Shown: positions 20,812-29,695 of the stretch, piece by piece
Layout: every line of letters begins with the position of its first letter
Numbering within the stretch: the first letter of the stretch is position 1
Assembly (NCBI RefSeq): GCF_026013545.1
Contig: NZ_JAPDOG010000001.1
Coordinates: forward strand, 285,815-349,814
Reading direction: 5' to 3'
DNA from: Defluviimonas salinarum
GTDB lineage: Bacteria > Pseudomonadota > Alphaproteobacteria > Rhodobacterales > Rhodobacteraceae
DNA length: 64,000 nucleotides
Made by a program: the position numbers and the translations under genes
Notes under the pieces: generated by a model
Seen by the model: the letters and a program-made list of their open reading frames with translations, nothing else
Told to the model about the DNA's origin: nothing
The model's database searches: none

Positions 20812-23121
20812 GTGTCGCATCGGGCGCTCTCTCCGCATCCGCTGACCCGCACGGCGCTGCGGCTTGCGCCGCGCAACGCGTATCTTGTCGCCGCTGCCGC
20901 ACTGTCGTCCGTCATCGCCTGGCTCGTCGCCGATCACGTCGCGGGTATCGCCGTCATTTCCGCCGCAGGCGCTTTCGCCGCGCTTTCCGCCCTGATCGGC
21001 GGCCTTGCGCTGCGTCACGGCCATGCCCGGTCTGACCTGCATCAGCAGATCGCCGATTTCATTGCCAACGACGCCTCGCCAAGCTTCACCACCGACGGCG
21101 ACGGCGAGATCGGCACGCAGAACGGTGCCGCGCTGGAACGGTTCGGTAGCCGCGGCGGCCAGTCCTTGACCCGAACCCTCGGCGAGGTCATCGCAAACCC
21201 CGCCGCGCTCCTGCACCGGATGCAGAACCGGGCCGAGGCTCTCGGTTCGGCGCGCGAGGATCTGGTGACCCGGCGGGGGCATGTGCGTCTCGCCGTACAT
21301 CGGATCGGCGAGGGGGCGTTCCTGTGGCGGCTCGAAGACATGGCCGAGCGATTGGTCGGCGGTCGGGGTGCGGAAACGATCAGCCTGCCGATGATGACGG
21401 TATCGAAGAGCGGGACGGTTCTTTTCATGAACGACGCGCTGCGGCGGCTGCTCGGTGACAGGGTCAAGACGATCGACAGGATCTTCAGCGACCTGCCCGT
21501 GCGCCCGGGGCAGGAGCATGTGGTCGCCGGCGCCGAAGGCCCGATCCGCGCGGTCGCCGCGCAGATCGAGAGCGCCGGGGGGCGGCGCGAGATCTACCTG
21601 CTTCCGGCGTCGGACGGGACCCCGTCGTTAACCAGTGATCCGACGGCCTTCGAGACCGTCCCGGTCGCGCTCCTGCGTTTGAGCGCGGCGGGGGAATTGC
21701 GAGAGGCCAACCGGGAAGCCCGCGATCTCCTGGGCGAGATCGCGCCGGGAACCGGATTTGCCGCTCTGCTTGAAGGACTGGGACGCCCCGTCGACGACTG
21801 GCTCGCCGACGCTCTGGCGGGGCGCGCCGACCGGCGACCGGAGGTCTTGCGCGTGCGGAATGCCGACGCTGATGTCTACCTGCAAGTGACGCTCACGCGG
21901 ACCATCGAGGACGGACGCCCGGCGCTGGTGGCGGTGCTGTCGGACGCTACACAGTTGAAGACGCTTGAGGCACAATTTGTCCAAAGCCAGAAGATGCAGG
22001 CGATCGGCCAGCTCGCAGGCGGCGTGGCGCATGATTTCAACAACCTGCTGACGGCGATATCGGGGCATTGCGACCTGCTGCTTCTGCGCCACGATCGGAG
22101 CGACCCCGACTATGCGGATCTGGTTCAGATCAATCAGAACGCGAACCGCGCGGCGAGTCTCGTCGGTCAGCTTCTCGCTTTTTCCCGCAAGCAGACACTT
22201 AAGCCGCAGGTGATCGACCTGCGCGACGCATTGTCCGACCTCGCGCATCTGCTCAACCGTCTTGTCGGCGAGCGGATCCACCTGAGCCTGATTCACGACC
22301 CATCGTTGAGTACGATCCGTGCGGACAAGCGGCAGCTTGAGCAAGTGATCATGAACCTTGTCGTGAACGCCCGGGACGCGATGCCGGACGGCGGCGAGAT
22401 CCGGATTGAAACCGAGATGCAGACGATCATCGATGAGTTCCAGCGGGACCGCGCCACCATTCCTCCGGGCGACTACGTCGCGGTGCGGGTGACCGACGCC
22501 GGTGTCGGGATCGCCCCCGACAAGCTGCAGAAGATCTTCGAGCCTTTCTACACGACGAAACGGCAGGGCGAAGGAACCGGTCTAGGTCTCTCTACAGCCT
22601 ATGGAATCGTCAAGCAGACCGGAGGATACATTTTCTGCGACAGCGTGGTGGGGCAGGGTTCGACGTTCACGCTCTACTTTCCTGCTCTCGAGGCAGAGGA
22701 GGTGGAGGTTGCGGCGACGGAGCTGACACCCACTCCACGTCGCCGTTCGCAATCGGGGGAAGGTGTCGTTCTCCTGGTGGAGGATGAAGCGCCCGTGCGC
22801 GCGTTTGCCAGCCGGGCACTTCGGATGCGTGGCTATACCGTGATCGAGGCAGAGAGCGCTGAAGACGCCCTCAAAACGCTCGAGGATGAAACGCTCGCAG
22901 TCGATGTCTTTGTTACGGACGTGATCATGCCGGGTTTGGATGGTCCGACATGGGTACGGGAGGCTCTGAAGGCGCGACCGAACACACGGGTCGTGTTCGT
23001 TTCCGGCTACTCGGAAGAGAGCCTGACCGAAACAAGGGAGCGAATTCCGAACTCGGTGTTCCTACCGAAGCCGTTTTCCTTGAGCGAATTGACGGCAATT
23101 GTTCAAGACCAAGTTCTGTAA
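20812..23121 (+). CDS. cckA: Hybrid histidine kinase/phosphatase CckA
   Basis: 769-aa inner-membrane hybrid kinase at the head of the CckA-ChpT-CtrA phosphorelay, which in Rhodobacterales controls motility, gene-transfer-agent production and related traits. Order: two N-terminal membrane helices (about 23-66), PAS-like region (about 190-390), HisKA with phospho-His407 in [14 protein letters not shown], ATPase with G-boxes ([22 protein letters not shown]), and a C-terminal receiver with Asp703 (FVTDVIMPG). I chose the GTG at 20812 because AAAGGAG lies 8 bases upstream; it also leaves the CtrA-type site outside the gene. Confidence 0.92.
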   Translation: MSHRALSPHPLTRTALRLAPRNAYLVAAAALSSVIAWLVADHVAGIAVISAAGAFAALSALIGGLALRHGHARSDLHQQIADFIANDASPSFTTDGDGEIGTQNGAALERFGSRGGQSLTRTLGEVIANPAALLHRMQNRAEALGSAREDLVTRRGHVRLAVHRIGEGAFLWRLEDMAERLVGGRGAETISLPMMTVSKSGTVLFMNDALRRLLGDRVKTIDRIFSDLPVRPGQEHVVAGAEGPIRAVAAQIESAGGRREIYLLPASDGTPSLTSDPTAFETVPVALLRLSAAGELREANREARDLLGEIAPGTGFAALLEGLGRPVDDWLADALAGRADRRPEVLRVRNADADVYLQVTLTRTIEDGRPALVAVLSDATQLKTLEAQFVQSQKMQAIGQLAGGVAHDFNNLLTAISGHCDLLLLRHDRSDPDYADLVQINQNANRAASLVGQLLAFSRKQTLKPQVIDLRDALSDLAHLLNRLVGERIHLSLIHDPSLSTIRADKRQLEQVIMNLVVNARDAMPDGGEIRIETEMQTIIDEFQRDRATIPPGDYVAVRVTDAGVGIAPDKLQKIFEPFYTTKRQGEGTGLGLSTAYGIVKQTGGYIFCDSVVGQGSTFTLYFPALEAEEVEVAATELTPTPRRRSQSGEGVVLLVEDEAPVRAFASRALRMRGYTVIEAESAEDALKTLEDETLAVDVFVTDVIMPGLDGPTWVREALKARPNTRVVFVSGYSEESLTETRERIPNSVFLPKPFSLSELTAIVQDQVL

Positions 23122-23220
23122 TCCGCAACTGCGCATATGTCCACGTTTGGGTCAGGACCCATTGATCTTGGATCTGCGACGTGATTCAGCCTCCGCAGGG
23201 ACACTGACCGATGGGCGACG

Positions 23221-23652
23221 ATGAAGCCGACGCCGCGCGCGCTCTACATCGAGCTTCGCCGCCGCTTCAACGGCGCGAACAACGGCGACATCTTCCTCTC
23301 GGTGCGAGGCGCCGCGCGGGCGCTCAACGTGAGCAAGGACACGGCGCACGCCGCGTTCCGAGACCTGATCGCGCGCGGCTTCATCCGGTTGACGGAGGGC
23401 GGGCACCTCGGCCCGTCCGGCATCGGCAAGGCGGCGAAGTGGGCGTTGGAGGAGGAACCGACGCGGGATGGCAAACCCGCGACCAAATCGTTCATGCGCT
23501 GGCAGGAGGAAAAACAGAACCCCGTCCGAAAGTCCCGCACGACCCGCCTCGAAATTTCGGACGGTGACAGCGTCAACGGGGCTTCTGGCGGCTCAACCGT
23601 CCGAGATTTCCGCACGCTTTCGGCCAATTCGGCCGCGAGCCTGTCCGGATAG
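23221..23652 (+). CDS. Phage-type HTH protein, probably 5'-truncated
   Basis: 143 aa. The first 80 residues (KPTPRALYIELRRRFNGANN, then VRGAARALNVSKDTAHAAFRDL, then GPSGIGKAAKWAL) match a helix-turn-helix family common in alphaproteobacterial prophages and islands. Family members usually have 30-50 more N-terminal residues, so the original start is probably lost. It follows cckA by 99 bp and opens a tract of mobile-element debris (23.2-24.2 kb). Function unknown. Confidence 0.6.
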   Translation: MKPTPRALYIELRRRFNGANNGDIFLSVRGAARALNVSKDTAHAAFRDLIARGFIRLTEGGHLGPSGIGKAAKWALEEEPTRDGKPATKSFMRWQEEKQNPVRKSRTTRLEISDGDSVNGASGGSTVRDFRTLSANSAASLSG

Positions 23653-23717
23653 TTGGGACATATCTACATCTAGCCATAGGCAGAGCGGGCGAGGTTCAAT
23701 GCAAAGGCGAGGCACGC

Positions 23718-23905
23718 ATGACAGGCGATGACTTGAAACGGGAACGGCTTGAACGCGGATGGAGCAGCGCGACCTGGCCCGCCGCGCCGGGCTGCATCAT
23801 CGCTCGGTGCAGTATTGGGAAGGGCAAGCGGAAATCGATCCACTCGCCCATGCCGTCCAGGCAATCGCGCGGGCGTTCGGCTGGCGCATTTCCCCGCACC
23901 ACTAA
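23718..23905 (+). pseudogene. XRE-type HTH gene broken by a one-base deletion
   Basis: The frame from ATG 23718 gives TGDDLKRERLERGWS. The frame shifted by one base then continues as QRDLARRAGLHHRSVQYWEG, then AHAVQAIARAFGW, to TAA at 23905. The join falls at about 23763, where adding one C would restore ...GWSQRDLARR..., a textbook HTH_3 domain. A short ATG frame from 23759 could still make the second half (48 aa), but DNA binding would be lost. Confidence 0.7.
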
Positions 23906-23998
23906 GCACGCGCGCGATATGGGGTCTTAGACCGCGAGGCGGAGCTTGCCGCCATAGACCATTATTTCGCGGGGGCGCTGCGGCGACGGCTGCGCCGG

Positions 23999-24202
23999 AT
24001 GGTCAACCGCCGCGTCATCTGCGGCGCCAAGACGCGCAAAGGCACGCCGTGCCGGGCGAAGTCTGAGCCGGGCCGGAAGCGATGCCGGTTCCACGGGGGC
24101 AAGAGCACGGGGCCGAGACCATCGAAGGGGGTGGCCCGGATTGCCGAGGCCCAACGATTGCGCTGGGCGCGATGGCGGGCCGAGCGGGCAGCACCAGAAT
24201 AA
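23999..24202 (+). CDS. Small HGGxSTGP-motif protein (prophage-associated)
   Basis: 67 aa, very basic, with a Cys/His cluster CGAKTRKGTPCRAKSEPGRKR, CRFHGGKSTGPRPSKG and a helical end (ARIAEAQRLRWARW). Such proteins are frequent in alphaproteobacterial phages and islands, function unknown; the Cys-x8-Cys-x11-Cys-x-x-His spacing suggests a small zinc fold. It is in the same frame as the broken HTH gene upstream, separated by one stop codon, so it could once have been part of it. Confidence 0.55.
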   Translation: MVNRRVICGAKTRKGTPCRAKSEPGRKRCRFHGGKSTGPRPSKGVARIAEAQRLRWARWRAERAAPE

Positions 24203-24347
24203 TGGCCATGTCTCGAAACCGTGTTGGTCCGCTTCGAGCCCGGAGCGGACGTTTCATCGGACACATGATCACTGGAAGTGCGATTACCAGTTTTCGACCG
24301 CGTCATTGACCACGCCGAGCTCAGAGCAACCGAGTCGGCTGTTCTCT

Positions 24348-25244
24348 CTAACTGCCGCCCGCGAGCAGCCAAGTTCGCGCCTTTTCGTCGGGCACAAGTT
24401 CAGCAAGGCGTGTATTGAAAAGGTCGATCTCTGCTGGCGAGAGCTGGCCTTCCCACTTGCCAGAGCTACCGGAGTCGAAAAATCCGGCGTCGGATTTCCA
24501 GTAGCCGGTACCGCCCACGGGAGCATAGTCGACTGCTCTAGCCTTCATGGCCCCGAAAACCGTGGCTGCTGCGACCTGATCAATCAATTCTGCGCTGGCC
24601 TCAATGCCAGCAGCCTTGGCCAGATGTTGCACAGTGCGGTGACCGTCGCGCAACATGTCCGAATAGTGAAAGACGTCCAGGTTTGGATAGCGTCCTGAAA
24701 GGACCGTTTCGGAATAGTGCAGCGTCAAGGACGCCAATGTGTCTTTGTCAAAATCGTCCGGGTCCACTGGATCATTGATAAACCGACGGATGGAATCCGG
24801 GACAGGCAAGCTCATCGGGTGATCCGGCGTGACAACTCTTTTGTTGGCTTCGTGTTTGCGTAGGGAAAAGAAGATATCCAGTGGGTGTCGGTATACAGCA
24901 ATGACTTTTACACCCTCCCAGATCGGAAACCCATCTGCCGGTGTATGCGTCTTCACCACCCGCCGCTGCTTTTGTGCCGCCAGCGTCGTCGCCACTTCAT
25001 CGGCGGAAACCCCAAGGTCCGCGTCAACCCACGGAGACAGCACCGGTACCTTGTCCGGCAGATCCGCACTGCCATTGACAAGCATCGCAAGCATGGTTTG
25101 TGTCCAGGTCGTTCCACACTTGGGCGGCGTGCAGACAAGGATGTCGCCTTTTCTTGGGCTCCAGGTCGTCCAACGCAAAGGATCGGTGGTCGAACCACGA
25201 TATTCCCGACCCGCGGGTGCAAGGACTGAAGCAGGATCATCCAT
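24348..25244 (-). CDS. PAPS-dependent sulfotransferase
   Basis: 298-aa cytosolic-type sulfotransferase (PF00685). The 5'-phosphosulfate loop TPPKCGTTWTQ is at about 39-49, the 3'-phosphate motif VIAVYRHPLDIFFSLRKH at about 113-130, and a C-terminal GSSGKWEGQLS corresponds to the GxxGxWK region. The acceptor substrate is unknown. It lies between mobile debris and the satellite's left end, and its codon use is less GC-biased than the core genes, so it was probably acquired. The start ATG 25244 has no strong ribosome site. Confidence 0.88.
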   Translation of the reverse strand: MDDPASVLAPAGREYRGSTTDPLRWTTWSPRKGDILVCTPPKCGTTWTQTMLAMLVNGSADLPDKVPVLSPWVDADLGVSADEVATTLAAQKQRRVVKTHTPADGFPIWEGVKVIAVYRHPLDIFFSLRKHEANKRVVTPDHPMSLPVPDSIRRFINDPVDPDDFDKDTLASLTLHYSETVLSGRYPNLDVFHYSDMLRDGHRTVQHLAKAAGIEASAELIDQVAAATVFGAMKARAVDYAPVGGTGYWKSDAGFFDSGSSGKWEGQLSPAEIDLFNTRLAELVPDEKARTWLLAGGS

Positions 25245-25647
25245 GGGCCGACGATTTCACGGCCTGGCATATCTGGCAAGTCCGGCTGCTTCATTTGACC
25301 CCGAGCGCCCATGCCGCCCGTGCGTGGTTGGACCATCATGGCGAGGTTCCGTGCAGACCTGGACCGTCAAGGTCCGCTTTGTCCGCAAGGCTGACGGGCA
25401 CGGTTTGCAGGCATGGCCAAAACAATCAGAGGAAATCAGTGGCGGGGTGACTATGGACTACCGGGGGTGGGGTCAATCCCTGTGACCTGCTGGCTTGGGA
25501 CCGGTGCGGGAATTGGGCGAGCATAACCCGCAACATTTTATCGCCGCGTCCAAGGTCATGCGGAATTAAAATGGCGGTCAAAATGGCGGATTGAATGCAG
25601 CCGGTCAGGGGCAATTCATTGAATTTAATAGAGATATTTAGGTGATA
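25245..25647. other. Gene-free stretch left of the satellite
   Basis: No supported gene on either strand. It contains the upstream region of the sulfotransferase gene and, at about 25560-25590, two close copies of AAAATGGCGG. Confidence 0.4.
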
Positions 25648-25661
25648 TGGCGGAGAGACAG
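25648..25661 (+). repeat. attL core (14 bp)
   Basis: TGGCGGAGAGACAG, identical to 35495-35508, which forms the 3' end of tRNA-Ser(CGA) read on the minus strand. Flanks differ immediately outside the repeat on both sides. Confidence 0.75.
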
Positions 25662-25663
25662 AC

Positions 25664-25753
25664 GGGCAACGCGCTGTTGCAGCGCGTTGCCCGCCGTTCG
25701 GAAATATCTGAAATAATGCAATAAGTTGCAAATGGCATGTTGCAGGGCGTTGC
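25664..25753 (+). repeat. GTTGC repeat cluster and perfect hairpin beside attL
   Basis: GTTGC occurs in the same orientation at 25676, 25686, 25725, 25739 and 25749, and inverted at 25666. The first part is a perfect inverted repeat with 13-bp arms (GGGCAACGCGCTG) and a 3-nt loop at 25664-25692. Placed between attL and the integrase gene, these look like arm-type integrase or excisionase binding sites, or an operator of int. Confidence 0.55.
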
Positions 25754-25836
25754 TAGCCTTGCCCTCCAATGCTATTTCTTTTGGCCTATAGGATGGCAGG
25801 TAGAAAAAGATCGGATTCGAACTTTTCGGGGAACAG

Positions 25837-27132
25837 ATGCCGAGGCAGGCCAAGGAACTGACGCCGATCGAGGTCAAGCGCCTCGCGCATCCGGGCGGCG
25901 ATAATCCGGTCTCCTTTGCCGTCGGGGGCGTTTCCGGGCTCATGTTGCAGGTAACGCCGAGCGGCGCAAAGTCATGGCTCCTGCGGGCGACGGTGGGCGA
26001 CAGGCGGCGCTGGATCGGTCTTGGGGGCTATCCCGACGTGACGCTCGCCATGGCCCGAGAGCGGGCCCGCGACGCACGGGACGCGATCCGTCAGGGCGTC
26101 GACCCGGTGGAGCAGCGCAAGGCGACCCGGGCGGCGCTGGTGGCGGCGCAGAAGCGCGGGCTGACATTCTCCGAGGCCGTCGACAAGTTCCTCGCTGGCA
26201 AGCTCGATGAGTTCCGCAACGAGAAGCACCGGAAGCAGTGGCGGTCGACTCTCGACATGTACGCCGGCCCGGCGATCGGCGACATGCTCGTGCATGAGAT
26301 CGACGTGCACGACATTCTTCGCACCCTGCAACCAATATGGACCGAAAAGACCGAGACGGCATCGCGGCTGCGGGGGCGGATCGAGAATGTTTTGGCCTGG
26401 GCGACCGTCGCCGGGCATCGGACGGGCGACAATCCGGCTCGATGGAAGGGCAACCTAGACGCAATACTGCCTAAGCCCGGGAAGGTGGCGCGCGGCGACA
26501 ATCACCCGGCGTTAGCGCTCGCCGACGCGGCGCGATGGTTCGCGGATCTTCGCAAGCGATCCGGAATGGCGACTCGGGCGCTGGAATTCGCCGCTCTGAC
26601 AGCGGCGCGCTCCGGCGAGGTTCGCGGCGCGACATGGAACGAGATAGACCTGCAAGGCCGTCTATGGGTTGTTCCAAAGGAACGGATGAAGGCGGCGCGC
26701 GAACACCGCGTACCGCTAACTGATGCGGCGGTCGAGCTCCTGTGCCGACTACCGAAAATGGCGGGCAGTGACTTCGTCTTTCCCGCGGCGCGCGGTGGCG
26801 TGCTAAGTGATATGAGCCTGTCGGCGGCGATGAAACGCATTCACGAGGCTGAAGTCGCGGCAGGACAGACGGGATACGTCGACGCGCGCTCCGGTCGCGC
26901 GGCGGTGCCGCACGGACTGCGCTCGACGTTCCGAGACTGGGCGGCCGAGAGGACTGACTATCCGCGCGACATGGCAGAAATGGCGCTGGCCCACAACATC
27001 GGCAGCGAAGTCGAACGTGCGTACCGGCGTGGGGATATGGTCGAGAAGCGCCGGGCCATGATGGCGGCATGGGGCCGGTTCCTGCGTGGCGAGGCGGCGC
27101 CGATCGTGATCAGCATGGAGGGGCTGCGGTGA
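25837..27132 (+). CDS. int: Tyrosine recombinase / integrase (P4 type, DUF4102)
   Basis: 431 aa. The N-terminal arm-binding DUF4102 domain (about 10-95; VGGVSGLMLQVTPSGAKSW and WIGLGGYPDVTLAMAR), the core-binding domain (about 110-215), and the catalytic domain with Arg258 (TAARSGEVRG), His359 and Arg362 (HGLRSTFRDWA), His386 and nucleophile Tyr396 (ERAYRRGD) are all present, so it looks active. It faces away from attL, 176 bp from it. Its stop overlaps the next gene's GTG (GTGA). Expected to recombine the tRNA-Ser 3' end. Confidence 0.95.
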   Translation: MPRQAKELTPIEVKRLAHPGGDNPVSFAVGGVSGLMLQVTPSGAKSWLLRATVGDRRRWIGLGGYPDVTLAMARERARDARDAIRQGVDPVEQRKATRAALVAAQKRGLTFSEAVDKFLAGKLDEFRNEKHRKQWRSTLDMYAGPAIGDMLVHEIDVHDILRTLQPIWTEKTETASRLRGRIENVLAWATVAGHRTGDNPARWKGNLDAILPKPGKVARGDNHPALALADAARWFADLRKRSGMATRALEFAALTAARSGEVRGATWNEIDLQGRLWVVPKERMKAAREHRVPLTDAAVELLCRLPKMAGSDFVFPAARGGVLSDMSLSAAMKRIHEAEVAAGQTGYVDARSGRAAVPHGLRSTFRDWAAERTDYPRDMAEMALAHNIGSEVERAYRRGDMVEKRRAMMAAWGRFLRGEAAPIVISMEGLR

Positions 27133-27731
27133 GCAGGATCAAGACCGCATCACGGGCGCTCAGCGGTTTCGTGGAGCAGTGCCCCATTCCGCGATCAGAG
27201 GTCGAGATCGTTCTGGGCTCGGCAGTTTCAGATGAAGCATGGCGCAGCATTAACCAGGCCTTCGCCAAGTGGGGGCGGCGCCGCGACGATCTGAACGCTT
27301 CCAAGGCCTCCGCGAAAAAGGATGATGCCAAAAGTTGGTCGGCGCGCCAGTCCAGCGTTGTGCGAGATCTGGAAGAGGCTTTGAAGCGAATTGATCGCGC
27401 CAAGAAGCACGGAGAGTTTTTGCGCGAGGCAAGCGATCATTATGGACGCCAGCAGGGCTTAGTCGCCACCCCGCATACCAACAAGATGCTGAAGGAAGCA
27501 TATATCCGCATCTTGAATGCGCTCGTAATCGTAGAGCGTGCGGCGCCAGAATTACGCGAGATCCCGACTGAAGCAGAGTCGCGGCGGATGCTAGCCAACG
27601 AAATTTGGCACGCCTTGTCTGATGTCGACTGTTCGAAATTCGCCAATCTGATCAAGGCGCTCGGAGTGCACGGCGAACATAGCCGCCAGGCGCTCGAAAA
27701 ATGGATCAATCGGGCCGTTGGACAAAAGTAG
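27129..27731 (+). CDS. Unknown 200-aa helical protein coupled to integrase
   Basis: Starts at a GTG overlapping the integrase stop. Predominantly helical and charged (RDDLNASKASAKKDDAKSW, DLEEALKRIDRAKKH, NKMLKEAYIRILNALVI). No recognised domain, signal or membrane segment. Translational coupling to int suggests either a recombination accessory factor or an early cargo gene. Confidence 0.7.
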   Translation: MSRIKTASRALSGFVEQCPIPRSEVEIVLGSAVSDEAWRSINQAFAKWGRRRDDLNASKASAKKDDAKSWSARQSSVVRDLEEALKRIDRAKKHGEFLREASDHYGRQQGLVATPHTNKMLKEAYIRILNALVIVERAAPELREIPTEAESRRMLANEIWHALSDVDCSKFANLIKALGVHGEHSRQALEKWINRAVGQK

Positions 27732-27817
27732 GGGGCGCATGACCCCTAGTAATGTCTTTAGACATCAAGGCGTTACGGAGTGATAACGGACGCATCCGGA
27801 AGCGAAAGGATGCGTCG

Positions 27818-28000
27818 ATGACTTACATCTCCGACAAGCAGATCGCCGAGAGGTGGGGCGTTCACCGCGTCACTCCGTGGCGACTGGCGAAATCCGTCGA
27901 GGGCTTTCCGCAACCCGTGAAGCTGTCGGCTAACGTAACCCGTTGGAAGCTGGCTGATATCGAAGCCTGGGAAAAGGCCAAGGCCGAGGTGAAGGCCTGA
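27818..28000 (+). CDS. AlpA-like regulator / excisionase (MerR-type HTH)
   Basis: 60 aa: YISDKQIAERWGVHRVTPWR, then LAKSVEGFPQPVKLS, then TRWKLADIEAWE, the AlpA/excisionase pattern of a DNA-reading helix followed by a wing and the closing IEAWE helix. In P4-like satellites and PICIs such proteins activate int or excision and are induced by the helper phage. ATG 27818 is preceded by AAAGGA; a longer frame to 27752 adds residues unlike the family. Confidence 0.8.
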   Translation: MTYISDKQIAERWGVHRVTPWRLAKSVEGFPQPVKLSANVTRWKLADIEAWEKAKAEVKA

Positions 28001-28002
28001 CA

Positions 28003-28167
28003 ATGCAGCCAGCTGACGAGATGGGCGAGAATCCCGCAGACGAGGCAGAGGGGCAGGATTCGGGCGTGCAGGATACTGCAGCGCCGATCCGGACCGATTT
28101 CCACTGGTCGCGCGAGACGCATGCCGTCGAGCTGCTCGAACCGCCATTTCGGGAGGTCGCGCGGTGA
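28003..28167 (+). CDS. Small acidic ORF between alpA and primase
   Basis: 54 aa, acidic (QPADEMGENPADEAEGQDSG at the start), ending EPPFREVAR. It begins 2 bp after the alpA stop and its TGA overlaps the primase GTG start (GTGA). Coupling on both sides supports a real gene; function unknown. Confidence 0.5.
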   Translation: MQPADEMGENPADEAEGQDSGVQDTAAPIRTDFHWSRETHAVELLEPPFREVAR

Positions 28168-29561
28168 GTCTCGAAGAGGTTCGCAGCCTGATGGGTCGGG
28201 CAGAGTATGTTGACCTGCCAGATGAGATGGCGGCCGGCACCGCTACGTTCGGCGCTGTCGACCTGACTGAGGTCAGCGTGGCGGACGCCTTTGTCAACGC
28301 GTTCCATGACCGGCTTCGGTACAACTGCACTGCGGGGCATTGGCTGGCCTGGGACAGCGATCGTTGGCGGCGCGACGAGACGGGTCTCTGCATGGAGATG
28401 ATCAAGCGCGTTGTCCGGGCCGCGTCGGCCGAGAGCAAGGGCAACGAGCGGCGATCTGCGCGAAAGGCCGCGTTCGTCTCAGGTGTGGAGCGCCTGGCGA
28501 GGACCGACACTCGCGTCGCTGTCACCGCGGACATGCTTGACGCCAATCCGATGATCCTCTCCTGCTCAGGCTGCTACGTCGACCTGGAGACAGGGCGGCA
28601 ACGACCTCCAGACCCGACCGCTCTGATCACTCGAAAAGCCGGCGTCGCTCCGAAAGACGGTCCCTGCCCACGCTTCATTCAATTCCTGCTCGAGGCCAGC
28701 GGGGGCGATGATGACATGCTGCGCTTCTTCCAGGTGCTGATCGGCTACATCTTGACGGGCCGAACCTCTGAGCATGTGCTCGTGTTTTTCTTCGGACCGG
28801 GTGGCAATGGGAAGTCCGTGTTCCTGAACATCGTGACGCGGATGCTCGGCGAGTACGGCGTGACGTCAGCGATGGATACGTTCGTCGCTGCGCGCGGTGA
28901 ACGGCACCTGACTGAGCTCGCAATGCTCGCAGGGGCGCGTCTGGTGACCGCAAGCGAGACGCAGGAGGGTCGTTCTTGGGACGAGCCACGCATCAAGTCG
29001 CTGACAGGTGGGGATCCGATCACGGCGCGGTTCATGCGGCAGGACAACTTCACCTTCCGGCCGCAGTTCAAGTTGATCCTGAGCGGCAATCATCAACCGA
29101 TGCTCCGCAACGTCGACCCGGCGATACGCCGTCGGTTCCTGATCGTGCCCTTCACGCGGACTCCGGCGCGCCCCGATCCGGACCTCGAGGAAAAACTCTG
29201 GGCCGAGGCGCCACAGATCCTGCAGTGGGCTATCCGCGGCTGTCTGGAATGGCAGGAGGAGGGCTTGCCGCGACCGGCGGCGATCCGCGCTGCAACGGAC
29301 AGTTACTTCTCCGACATGGACCTGTTTGGGGAATGGCTTTCGGAAAAGTGCCTCCTAGGCGGCACAGGGGACGCTACGCCTGCGTCTCAGCTCTTCGCGT
29401 CGTGGAAAGTGTTTGCGGAAGCGGCTGGCGAGCGCCCAGGGACTGCGAAGGCACTCGGAGCTCGACTGCGGCGTCAAGGGCTCGAGAACGGGCCCGAGCG
29501 CGTCAACGGCAAGGTGGCAAAGGTTTGGCGCGGAATTGCACTGCGAGAGGTGGACTTATGA
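28164..29561 (+). CDS. P4-family phage/plasmid primase-helicase
   Basis: 465 aa. D5_N-type region (about 100-180) followed by an SF3-like helicase: Walker A GPGGNGKS (211-218), a Walker B/sensor stretch LAGARLVTASETQEGRSWDE, and LILSGNHQPMLRNVDPAIRRRF with the arginine finger. The N-terminal primase domain of long P4 alpha proteins is not evident; members of this size are common in satellites. It should drive replication of the excised element. Start GTG 28164 by overlap with the preceding ORF. Confidence 0.9.
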   Translation: MSLEEVRSLMGRAEYVDLPDEMAAGTATFGAVDLTEVSVADAFVNAFHDRLRYNCTAGHWLAWDSDRWRRDETGLCMEMIKRVVRAASAESKGNERRSARKAAFVSGVERLARTDTRVAVTADMLDANPMILSCSGCYVDLETGRQRPPDPTALITRKAGVAPKDGPCPRFIQFLLEASGGDDDMLRFFQVLIGYILTGRTSEHVLVFFFGPGGNGKSVFLNIVTRMLGEYGVTSAMDTFVAARGERHLTELAMLAGARLVTASETQEGRSWDEPRIKSLTGGDPITARFMRQDNFTFRPQFKLILSGNHQPMLRNVDPAIRRRFLIVPFTRTPARPDPDLEEKLWAEAPQILQWAIRGCLEWQEEGLPRPAAIRAATDSYFSDMDLFGEWLSEKCLLGGTGDATPASQLFASWKVFAEAAGERPGTAKALGARLRRQGLENGPERVNGKVAKVWRGIALREVDL

Positions 29562-29695
29562 CACGGCGTAACCGTGTAACGCATGTAACCGGAATTTCCG
29601 TATGTCTCTTACGTGTGCGCGCGCGCGTATGGGGGCAATCAGGAAAATGGGTAACAACGGTTACATCGGTTTCGCGGGTGCTGCCGAGATGCTGA
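29558..29695 (+). CDS. Possible 45-aa ORF overlapping the primase stop
   Basis: ATGA overlap with the primase. Encodes TRRNRVTHVTGISVCLLRVR and a Val/Ser-rich end. Much of its sequence is imposed by the GTAAC repeats and the alternating GC tract lying within it, so it may be a by-product of a DNA site. Confidence 0.25.
   Translation: MTRRNRVTHVTGISVCLLRVRARVWGQSGKWVTTVTSVSRVLPRC
29568..29664 (+). repeat. GTAAC iteron-like repeats with alternating purine-pyrimidine tract
   Basis: GTAAC occurs at 29568, 29576 and 29585, then again at 29651 facing GTTAC at 29660 (a perfect 5-bp inverted repeat with a 4-nt spacer). Between them, 29610-29631 is a 22-base strictly alternating pyrimidine-purine run, including GCGCGCGCGT. 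Lying directly after the primase gene, this could be the satellite's replication origin (like the P4 ori/crr pair), or a regulatory site. Confidence 0.45.
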
